In this document: positions 7,153 through 12,518 of the stretch, piece by piece | Layout: every line of letters starts with the position of its first letter | Numbering within the stretch: position 1 is the first letter of the stretch | DNA from: an uncultured Eubacteriaceae bacterium | GTDB taxonomy: Bacteria > Bacillota > Clostridia > Lachnospirales > CAG-274 | Length of the DNA stretch: 12,518 nucleotides | Assembly (NCBI GenBank): GCA_946534775.1 | Contig: CAMNCZ010000008.1 | Location: 1-12,518, forward strand | Direction of reading: 5' to 3' | Program-made: the position numbers and the translations under genes | The notes under the pieces: generated by a model | Seen by the model: the letters and a program-made list of their open reading frames with translations, nothing else | Told to the model about the DNA's origin: nothing | The model's database searches: none

Positions 7153-7720
7153 CTTTTGTCCTCATTTCTTTTATTTCATCATATTTTTGCTTTATCTTTT
7201 TAAGATCTTCCCACGCAAGGCGTTTTTTGCTCTCATCGCGGAGAAGGGCAGAGGGATGGAAGGTGGCTATAAATTCACAATCCTTTTTTGAATACCATAC
7301 ACCGTGATTTCTTGTTATGGGAAAGTTATGTTCTATCAAAGCAGATGCCGCTATTTTGCCGAGACATACAATAATTTTAGGCCGTATAAGAAGATATTGC
7401 CGCCGTAAATAATTGATACAGGCATCCTGTTCGTCCTGCTCGGGATTACGGTTATTCGGAGGACGGCATTTCACCACATTTGCTATATACACGGTTTTTC
7501 TGTCAAGGCCGATAGATGCAAGCATCTTATCAAGCAGCCGGCCAGCCGCACCGACAAAAGGTTCTCCCTGCATATCCTCGTGATAGCCCGGACCTTCGCC
7601 CACAAACATTATATCTGCATTTTTGCTGCCTACACCGATAACCACATTATGCCGTGTTTCGCACAAACGGCAGCCGTGACAGGCAAGACACATTTTTTCA
7701 AGTTCTTCCCAAGTAGTCAT
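7145..7720 (-). CDS. Uracil-DNA glycosylase, family 4 (iron-sulfur)
   Basis: This enzyme removes uracil arising from cytosine deamination or dUTP misincorporation, starting base excision repair. The product is 191 residues from ATG 7720. The first active-site motif is GEGPGYHED (41-49). The second is HPSALLRD (155-162). Cys17 and Cys20 (GCRLC) plus Cys85 (VKCRPPNNRNP) and Cys101 (DACINYL) match the four ligands of the [4Fe-4S] cluster in family 4. Cys11 and Cys14 are additional. The start is chosen because upstream in-frame codons overlap the carbonic anhydrase gene and carry no family sequence; the ATG lies 1 base after that stop, so initiation is probably by termination-reinitiation. It overlaps era by 8 bases. 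In B. subtilis no such gene sits between cdd and era. Confidence 0.93.
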   Translation of the reverse strand: MTTWEELEKMCLACHGCRLCETRHNVVIGVGSKNADIMFVGEGPGYHEDMQGEPFVGAAGRLLDKMLASIGLDRKTVYIANVVKCRPPNNRNPEQDEQDACINYLRRQYLLIRPKIIVCLGKIAASALIEHNFPITRNHGVWYSKKDCEFIATFHPSALLRDESKKRLAWEDLKKIKQKYDEIKEMRTKDE

Positions 7721-7721
7721 A

Positions 7722-8297
7722 TTATATACCAAATTCCACACGGCCGTCTTCAAGGTGGTAAAGCGCACCTATCACTTTAAGCCCGTGTTCTTCTTCCTCT
7801 TTGTGTATCTCAAAACTGCTTTCTATTATATCAACACTGTGTTTTACATTAAGGCAGCAAGCTTTGTATTCATCTTTTTCATCACCTATAGCGGTGCATA
7901 TCTCGTCGGTTATAAACTTCACATAACCCTCGGGGTCGTGGTTGATCGCCGCATCTACCGCGCCGCAATGGTTATGCCCCAACACAACTATCAATTTGAT
8001 ACCAAGATGTTCGGCAGCATATTCTATTGAGCCGAGTTGATGATCGTCCATTACATTGCCCGCAACACGGATAACAAAAAGGTCCCCAAGCCCCGCACTG
8101 AATATGCTTTCGGGTATCACCCTTGAATCCGAACAGGAAACTATTACCGCAAATGGCTGCTGTCCGTTTTCAAGCGTGTGTTTTCTTTTTGCGTGGCTTA
8201 TGTCAACAAGGCTTTTTTCGGTGTCTATGTAAGCTTTGTTGCCTTGTATAAGTTTATCGAGCGCTTCTTGCGCATTTATATTATTCTGCAAATGCAT
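7722..8297 (-). CDS. Beta-class carbonic anhydrase
   Basis: This enzyme interconverts CO2 and bicarbonate; bicarbonate feeds carboxylases, including those in pyrimidine, purine and fatty-acid synthesis. The 191-residue product has CSDSR (55-59), giving Cys55, Asp57 and Arg59, and GHNHCGAV (107-114), giving His108 and Cys111. Together these supply the three zinc ligands (Cys55, His108, Cys111) and the Asp-Arg dyad. The motif VIRVAGNV (75-82) is also typical. There is no signal peptide, so it acts in the cytosol. ATG 8297 has GGAG 8 bases upstream. It follows cdd by 15 bases and precedes the glycosylase by 1 base, so it is embedded in the operon although its function has no obvious link to the neighbours. 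Confidence 0.94.
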   Translation of the reverse strand: MHLQNNINAQEALDKLIQGNKAYIDTEKSLVDISHAKRKHTLENGQQPFAVIVSCSDSRVIPESIFSAGLGDLFVIRVAGNVMDDHQLGSIEYAAEHLGIKLIVVLGHNHCGAVDAAINHDPEGYVKFITDEICTAIGDEKDEYKACCLNVKHSVDIIESSFEIHKEEEEHGLKVIGALYHLEDGRVEFGI

Positions 8298-8312
8298 TTT
8301 ATCATCTCCGAA

Positions 8313-8705
8313 TCAAGTTTTATCCAATACAATATTATATGGCAGCATATCTTTTACTTTTATTTCTTCGGGTTCGCCGTTTTTGCTGATAATAACACTG
8401 CCGTCATACATAAATTCCGCAAGTACCTGTAAACAAGCGCCGCAGGGATATACTGTCCTGTTTATATCCTCAACTGCAACAGCAATTTTCTTTAAATTGG
8501 TCTTTGCCTCGGAAACAGCCTTGAATACAGCCGTCCTTTCGGCGCAGTTGCAAAGCCCGTAGCTTGCGTTTTCAATATTACAGCCCGTAAAAACAAGACC
8601 GTCATCGGTAAGCAGTGCAGCACCTACTTTAAAATTGGAGTAGGGTGCATAAGCATATTTCGCCGACTGTGATGCTATTTCAAGTAATTGTTTGTTTTCT
8701 TCCAT
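8313..8705 (-). CDS. cdd: Cytidine deaminase
   Basis: This enzyme deaminates cytidine and deoxycytidine to uridine and deoxyuridine in pyrimidine salvage. The 130-residue length is that of the small tetrameric class. The substrate-binding motif is GCNIENASYG (41-50). The zinc site is Cys54 in CAERTA with catalytic Glu56, and Cys88 and Cys91 in PCGAC. All residues are intact. The ATG at 8705 is set by an adjacent AGGTGA 4 bases away; this ribosome binding site is part of a three-copy 11-base tandem repeat filling the spacer after ybeY. cdd next to era and ybeY is the ancestral Bacillus/Clostridium arrangement. Confidence 0.97.
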   Translation of the reverse strand: MEENKQLLEIASQSAKYAYAPYSNFKVGAALLTDDGLVFTGCNIENASYGLCNCAERTAVFKAVSEAKTNLKKIAVAVEDINRTVYPCGACLQVLAEFMYDGSVIISKNGEPEEIKVKDMLPYNIVLDKT

Positions 8706-8738
8706 AAAATCACCTCAAAATCACCTCAAAATCACCTT
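8706..8738 (-). repeat. Three tandem 11-base units, each with a ribosome binding site, before cdd
   Basis: On the plus strand the unit AAAATCACCTC occurs at 8706-8716 and 8717-8727 exactly, and at 8728-8738 with one change in its last base. On the coding strand each unit gives AGGTGATTTT, so three AGGTGA motifs lie 4, 15 and 26 bases before the cdd ATG. Only the nearest has usable spacing. The unit farthest from cdd contains the ybeY stop codon TGA (8732-8734), so part of the repeat is coding for ybeY. Confidence 0.9.
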
Positions 8739-9187
8739 GTCAGTCCCATACCGACCAGTATTTCTTCCTGTTTTGCAAACATTATCTTTTCTTCTTCGGG
8801 TACTATATGGTCATAACCCATAAGATGCAGCATACTGTGCGCTGTCAGAAAAGCAAGTTCACGTTCGACAGAGTGACCGTATTCTTTGGCCTGTGACAAA
8901 ACCTTGTCATAACACAAAACGATATCGCCAAGATAAATTTTTTCACTTTTATCTTTCGGCAGCTTGTCCCGCGTAAAATCTATAAGCGGGAAACTGAGTA
9001 CATCGGTAGGGCGGTCAATACCGCGGTGTTCAAGGTTTATTTGGTGTATATCGTCTAAAGATACCACCGTAACGCTTATTTCGGTGTTGTCGCTGAAATT
9101 TTCGTATTCAAGTGCCGCCTTTGCGGTGCGTTTTATCAAATCAAGATCCACGTCATATTTGGTTTCGTTTTCGTATATGATATCCAT
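8732..9187 (-). CDS. ybeY: Endoribonuclease YbeY (16S rRNA maturation)
   Basis: YbeY is a single-strand-specific zinc metalloendoribonuclease implicated in 16S 3'-end maturation and 70S quality control. The 151-residue product has the metal-binding motif H-x3-H-x5-H as HSMLHLMGYDH (His117, His121, His127). The upstream conserved block RGIDRPTDVLSFPL (55-68) contains the family Arg59. Length is usual. ATG 9187 is 2 bases after the phoH stop, and its AAGG lies within the end of phoH, so coupling is likely. In B. subtilis the equivalent is yqfG. There the HD-domain gene yqfF/pgpH lies between phoH and ybeY, but here the two are directly adjacent. dgkA, expected after it, is also absent. Confidence 0.97.
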   Translation of the reverse strand: MDIIYENETKYDVDLDLIKRTAKAALEYENFSDNTEISVTVVSLDDIHQINLEHRGIDRPTDVLSFPLIDFTRDKLPKDKSEKIYLGDIVLCYDKVLSQAKEYGHSVERELAFLTAHSMLHLMGYDHIVPEEEKIMFAKQEEILVGMGLTR

Positions 9188-9189
9188 AA

Positions 9190-10167
9190 TTATTTACCTT
9201 GTTTATTTTTATACTCCTGCTTTTTTTCGTATTTTTCATAAGCTTTTATGATATTTTGTACAAGCGGATGTCTTACTACGTCCTTATTTGTAAGCTTGCA
9301 GACTTCGATATCATCAACATCGGACAAGATCTTAACTGCCTCTATAAGACCGCTGTTTTTCCCCTTTGGAAGGTCTATCTGTGTAACATCGCCCGTAATT
9401 ACGGCCTTTGAACCGTATCCAAGACGTGTCAGAAACATCTTCATCTGTTCGGGTGTTGTATTCTGCGCTTCATCCAATACTATAAACGAGTTATCGAGGG
9501 TACGGCCGCGCATATAGGCCAGCGGAGCAACCTCAACAGCGCCTTTTTCCATATTTCTTAAAAAAGTGTCAGCACCCATTATCTCATATAATGCATCGTA
9601 AAGCGGGCGAAGATACGGATCGACTTTCTGCTGGAGATCTCCGGGAAGAAAGCCGAGATTTTCGCCTGCTTCGATAGCGGGGCGGGTAAGGATTATCCTG
9701 TTTACTTCGTTGTTTTTAAAAGCGGTTATAGCCATTGCCATAGCAAGATAGGTTTTGCCCGTTCCCGCAGGGCCTACACCGAAAACAATAGTGTTGTTTC
9801 TGATAGAATCGATGTATTTTTTTTGACCGATGGTTTTCGGATGCAAGGCACGGCCGTTTACGGTCGTACATATATAATCATCGGATACCGACTGCGCATT
9901 TTCAATATTATCCTCTTTTGCTTCATCTATAAAGTAATTCAGGCTTTGCTCCGAGATCTCTTCACCTTTGTCGGCGGTTTTTACAAGCGCATTAAGTACT
10001 TGAACGGCGTGTTTTATATTATCGGCTTCGCCGCTTATAACAATATCATCACCGCGGTTTACTATAGATACTTCATATTCGTTTTCTATCTTTTGTATAT
10101 TGGAGTCAAAGCTGCCGAATATAAGCGAAATAAGTTTATTATCTATCTGTATTTTCTGTTGTTCCAT
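9190..10167 (-). CDS. phoH: PhoH-like ATPase (YbeZ/PhoL type)
   Basis: This is a predicted cytosolic RNA-associated P-loop ATPase or helicase that commonly partners with YbeY. The 325-residue product has an N-terminal KH-like segment (about 8-65), a linker, then the PhoH domain: a GQKKYIDSI lead-in (114-122), Walker A GPAGTGKT (132-139), ILTRPAIEAGENLGFLPGDL (159-178), Walker B VLDEAQN (230-236) and the TGDVTQIDLP motif. The C-terminus is lysine-rich (KYEKKQEYKNKQGK). It starts 29 bases inside the end of yqfD. AGGAGG (10179-10184) lies 11 bases before the ATG within yqfD coding sequence, so the two are overlapped and probably coupled. The name phoH is historical; a link to phosphate starvation is not implied here. 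Confidence 0.95.
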   Translation of the reverse strand: MEQQKIQIDNKLISLIFGSFDSNIQKIENEYEVSIVNRGDDIVISGEADNIKHAVQVLNALVKTADKGEEISEQSLNYFIDEAKEDNIENAQSVSDDYICTTVNGRALHPKTIGQKKYIDSIRNNTIVFGVGPAGTGKTYLAMAMAITAFKNNEVNRIILTRPAIEAGENLGFLPGDLQQKVDPYLRPLYDALYEIMGADTFLRNMEKGAVEVAPLAYMRGRTLDNSFIVLDEAQNTTPEQMKMFLTRLGYGSKAVITGDVTQIDLPKGKNSGLIEAVKILSDVDDIEVCKLTNKDVVRHPLVQNIIKAYEKYEKKQEYKNKQGK

Positions 10168-11356
10168 TAATTGAATTTCCTCCTATGTTATCCTCTATAA
10201 GAAGCTTTGCGCTGACGTATATTCCGTTTTCGCGGGCCTCGAACATAAGGTTTTTGTCAAGCACCGAGCAGGAATAGGGCAGTGAAGTAAGTATTTTTTT
10301 GTTTATAAGTTTTTCGGCTGCGGTTTTTGCCTGTTGTTTTGTAAGGCGCTGTCTTATCGTATCATACTCGCTGTATACCGTTTTTGTAATAACGGCAGGC
10401 AGAGGATGATCGGGACCGAAACCAAGCTGTATGTTTCTTTTTGATACATCATATTTGTTGAATTTCACCTTATAATTTAAAAAATCACAATTAAAAACAA
10501 CATTAAAAATTTTAAGTGAATAAAAAATTTTTTTATTGCCCGTATAGCGCTTAATTTCGTTTATATAGGGCAGTGAAACGTCAAAATCGGTGTACCATTT
10601 GCCGCGCACTATACCCGAAGAATGGGCGGGAGAAAACGGCGCTGTATTACCGTTATCATCTTTAACATCAAAAGCGGCGCGTATAAGCACCTCGCCTTTT
10701 TTGACCGTATCGCCCACATTTACACAGGGAGTGCCGTTTTGAGCAATTATCTCGGTTATAATGCAATCCCTTTGGCTGATAATATCGCAGGGCATATCAT
10801 TATTTTCGGCCGAGATCACATCAACATTTTCGCTTATTTCCACAAGCAGTCGAGTACCGCGTTTGACAATGCTTATCCAGCTTATCTGAGGATAGTTTTG
10901 TCTTAATTTAAGTTTAAGAAGATCCGTATCTATCTTATATTTGCAGGCGCCTTCATAAACACCTTGTTCTTTGCAAAAACGCAGTATTTCCGCATCGGAG
11001 ATATTGATATTTCCGGTAATGTCAACAAGCCATATAAACTGCGACATAATTATCAAAAGAAAGAAAAAAAGACAAAGCCCAATTATAAAAGCGCTGCGTT
11101 TTCTGTATCTGAAAATATAAAACGGAAAACCGTGTTTTGATATAATTTTAAAGCGGCAGTCGGTTTTTTTTAGGATAGGGCGCATTTTTTTCAGGCCCTT
11201 TACAGTGACCGATAATATAATAACGCCGTTTGAGTAAACTATATCCCAGGCATATATATTATTGGCCGCAAGAAGGTTTAAAAACCGTTCCTTTGAAAAA
11301 CCCCGAACGCTTATACGGACATAACCTTTAAAATTTTTCCACAAACTTAACAGCAA
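10139..11356 (-). CDS. yqfD: Sporulation protein YqfD
   Basis: YqfD is a membrane protein of endospore formers, needed for efficient sporulation in B. subtilis and made in the mother cell; its biochemical role is unclear. The 405-residue product starts LLSLWKNFKGYVRISVRGFS, typical of the family. A basic stretch (FRYRKR, 82-87) precedes one strong membrane helix at about 88-111. A large, probably extracytoplasmic region follows with family landmarks such as the NISDAEIL segment and the LGFGPDHPLP segment. The start is TTG 11356: it lies 4 bases after the yqfC stop, GGTGA lies 4 bases before it, and no in-frame ATG exists nearby. The end overlaps phoH by 29 bases. Pairing with yqfC is the standard arrangement and is strong evidence that the organism forms spores or descends from a spore former. 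Confidence 0.93.
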   Translation of the reverse strand: MLLSLWKNFKGYVRISVRGFSKERFLNLLAANNIYAWDIVYSNGVIILSVTVKGLKKMRPILKKTDCRFKIISKHGFPFYIFRYRKRSAFIIGLCLFFFLLIIMSQFIWLVDITGNINISDAEILRFCKEQGVYEGACKYKIDTDLLKLKLRQNYPQISWISIVKRGTRLLVEISENVDVISAENNDMPCDIISQRDCIITEIIAQNGTPCVNVGDTVKKGEVLIRAAFDVKDDNGNTAPFSPAHSSGIVRGKWYTDFDVSLPYINEIKRYTGNKKIFYSLKIFNVVFNCDFLNYKVKFNKYDVSKRNIQLGFGPDHPLPAVITKTVYSEYDTIRQRLTKQQAKTAAEKLINKKILTSLPYSCSVLDKNLMFEARENGIYVSAKLLIEDNIGGNSINGTTENTDR

Positions 11357-11360
11357 ATCA

Positions 11361-11627
11361 TCACCCGAATTCCAGTTTTTTAATGTTTCCTTTAACAGTA
11401 ACTGTTTCTTTTGTCAAGTGAGTGATCTCAAGCGATGTACCGCTTAAAATAACAGAATTATCTTTTGTGTTAAGTGTAATTTGTTTGTCCGAAAATTCTT
11501 TTATATTTTTAAAATTATCTACGGTTATTTCACCGAAACCGATAATATTGATGACAGGTAAGTCAAAAACAGCGTCTTTCGGTAAACCGAGATATTCTGA
11601 AATATCGCTTAATTTGTCTGTATGCAT
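11361..11627 (-). CDS. yqfC: Sporulation protein YqfC (YabP/YqfC family)
   Basis: This 88-residue protein belongs to the YabP/YqfC family of small mother-cell-expressed sporulation proteins. Visible signs are its size, the central segment PVINIIGFGEITVDNFKNI (about 24-42), the beta-rich middle and tail (LNTKDNSVILSGTSLEI, VTVKGNIKKLEF), and the position directly before yqfD. The start at ATG 11627 is chosen because AAAGG lies 7 bases upstream; an in-frame extension of 17 codons (to 11678) is AT-rich with no family counterpart. No signal peptide or membrane helix is visible. In B. subtilis, yqfC is under sporulation sigma-E control. I looked for a sigma-E-type promoter in the upstream spacer and found nothing convincing; the TATAAT at 11647-11652 is too close to the ribosome binding site. 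Confidence 0.88.
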   Translation of the reverse strand: MHTDKLSDISEYLGLPKDAVFDLPVINIIGFGEITVDNFKNIKEFSDKQITLNTKDNSVILSGTSLEITHLTKETVTVKGNIKKLEFG

Positions 11628-11738
11628 ATAAAGACCTTTTTTATTTATTATATTAAAAAGCGGGTATTTATATAACATTAAAATATGTAAAAGCGGTGTA
11701 CCATAAAACTATTCGCAAAATCCAGATTTTACGAATAG
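11628..11738 (-). other. Spacer before yqfC, expected promoter region
   Basis: This 111-base AT-rich spacer lies between the OB-repeat gene and yqfC and includes most of the hairpin at 11707-11740. Minus-strand ACATATT- and TATAAA-like words occur near 11655-11690 without proper spacing for sigma-A or sigma-E. A promoter for the array is expected here or further upstream but is not identified. Confidence 0.35.
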
Positions 11739-11740
11739 TT
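11707..11740 (-). terminator. Hairpin at the end of the OB-repeat gene, candidate weak terminator
   Basis: The outer stem is AACTATTCG / CGAATAGTT (9 bp), then one mismatch, then AAAAT / ATTTT (5 bp) with a 4-base loop. It starts inside the TAA stop of the upstream minus-strand gene and is followed on the minus strand by TTTTATGG (the last stem bases plus two more T). It is nearly symmetrical and AT-rich, so termination would be partial. An alternative is an operator or transcript-stability element. Confidence 0.5.
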
Positions 11741-12518
11741 AGCCTATATTTTCTTCAATATCCTTCAAATCAAGCTCATAGCCCTTAAAGCGGTTTACGG
11801 CGCGGCATCTTACATATACTACAACATTTTGGTTTATATCAAGACTGCTTATACGCTGTTTGAAAATTTCGCTGCCGTTTAAATAAATTTTATATTCTGT
11901 TTTATCAAACTCGTTTTCGGGATTTTGAATTATAAAATAACTCATATCCGACGACAGCTGAACAAATTTGCCCGTGAATTTCAAAAACTCATCTTTATAA
12001 GCCTGTGCATCGCTGTAACCGTTTGAAAACGCATACGACATCTGCGATATATTTACCTCTGTATATTCCTGCGGGTCTGTAAATATCTCTTCAAGCGCAA
12101 ACTCGTAACCGTTTACAAGGCCTACGTTTGTACAGATACCTTTTACCCTTATAGCCTGGTCTTTGCTTAAAACTATGACCTGTTCCCTCAGATGTTCGGG
12201 AATATAGAATTTATATGTATTCTTATCGGTCGTATCCCGATAATCATATATTGTAAAGAAATTAAGGTTTTTATCGATTTTATCGATTTTTCCTTCTGTA
12301 ATTATCTTTTTGCCGGCATATTCTTGCTTGGCAAGGCTTAAATCGCTGTCTTTGGCAGACCCTAATTCTTCAAGCGGTATCACCGTATATTCCTGAGTGT
12401 TTTCCTCAACTATCTCGTTTATATCAAACTCAAAGCCAAACCAACGGCTTACGGATTTACATTTGCAGTTTATTACAATTCTGTCGCCAAGATTATGCTG
12501 TGCAACGATCTCTTTAAC
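11739..12518 (-). CDS. OB-fold-like tandem repeat protein, function unknown (5' end beyond window)
   Basis: The frame is open from the right edge to TAA, giving 259 visible residues; a GTG at 12383 is internal because the frame continues 45 codons further upstream. Numbering from the edge, a motif G-[FY]-E followed by hydrophobic residues and an acidic E-I/I-E pair occurs at 28-30, 137-139 and 246-248, exactly 109 residues apart. QEYT recurs at 42-45 and 150-153. The strands before the motif also match (INCKCKSVSRWFGFE against VRCRAVNRFKGYE). Segments such as YAGKKIITEGKIDKI and FLKFTGKFVQL resemble the opening strands of the tRNA_anti-like OB fold seen in secreted Firmicutes proteins. The N-terminus, which may hold a signal peptide or anchor, is outside the window. 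I assign no function; the link to the sporulation array is positional only. Confidence 0.8.
   Translation of the reverse strand, partial: VKEIVAQHNLGDRIVINCKCKSVSRWFGFEFDINEIVEENTQEYTVIPLEELGSAKDSDLSLAKQEYAGKKIITEGKIDKIDKNLNFFTIYDYRDTTDKNTYKFYIPEHLREQVIVLSKDQAIRVKGICTNVGLVNGYEFALEEIFTDPQEYTEVNISQMSYAFSNGYSDAQAYKDEFLKFTGKFVQLSSDMSYFIIQNPENEFDKTEYKIYLNGSEIFKQRISSLDINQNVVVYVRCRAVNRFKGYELDLKDIEENIG

Noticed and set aside
7721..7768. Upstream start (7768) for the uracil-DNA glycosylase
   Set aside because: It would overlap the carbonic anhydrase gene by 47 bases and add residues without family similarity; ATG 7720 is adjacent to the previous stop.
8706..8738. Short direct repeats as a CRISPR remnant
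   Set aside because: The units are 11 bases and directly adjacent with no spacers, and no cas genes are present; it is a simple tandem duplication.
12383..12518. GTG at 12383 as the start of the OB-repeat gene
   Set aside because: The frame stays open for 45 more codons to the window edge and those codons hold the first copy of the 109-residue repeat, so the true start is outside.
4812..12518. A hidden defence, phage or mobile-element system in the minus-strand array
   Set aside because: All genes but the lipoprotein and OB-repeat protein belong to well-known chromosomal families in a conserved order; no transposase, integrase, terminal repeats or att-like duplications were seen.

Overview
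The window looks like ordinary chromosome from a low-to-moderate GC, spore-forming member of the Firmicutes, most likely class Clostridia. The evidence is the large fused PurL, the GAPDH subtype, the GGTGA-type ribosome binding sites, and above all a minus-strand cluster in the order yqfC-yqfD-phoH-ybeY-cdd-...-era-yqzL-recO. That order matches the Bacillus/Clostridium sporulation and housekeeping neighbourhood. An Oscillospiraceae/Ruminococcus-like source is a guess from style and is not demonstrated.

Left part (1-4763, plus strand): the 3' part of purL (its first ~95 codons lie before the window) ends at a perfect 15-bp hairpin. A 297-base AT-rich intergenic region follows. It carries a good sigma-A-type promoter and a strong ribosome binding site for gap, the glycolytic GAPDH gene. 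gap ends at a near-ideal intrinsic terminator (4783-4813) that also serves the convergent minus-strand cluster.

Right part (4812-12518, minus strand; transcription runs right to left): a partial OB-fold repeat protein (runs off the right edge), a hairpin, then a tightly packed array: yqfC, yqfD, phoH, ybeY, cdd, a beta-carbonic anhydrase, a family-4 uracil-DNA glycosylase, era, yqzL, recO and a small lipoprotein. Most junctions overlap or are 1-26 bases apart, which implies co-transcription and translational coupling. The array combines sporulation (yqfC/yqfD), rRNA maturation and ribosome assembly (ybeY, era, phoH), pyrimidine salvage (cdd), CO2/bicarbonate interconversion and DNA repair (UDG, recO).

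Compared with Bacillus subtilis, the HD-domain gene yqfF/pgpH and dgkA are absent at the expected places, and carbonic anhydrase plus UDG sit between cdd and era. yqzL (45 codons) is easily missed and overlaps the TTG start of recO.

I found no mobile element, CRISPR array, tRNA/rRNA, toxin-antitoxin or defence system. The less ordinary features are a three-copy 11-bp repeat that triplicates the ribosome binding site before cdd, the 109-residue-period repeat protein at the right edge, and a lipoprotein of unknown function appended to recO.
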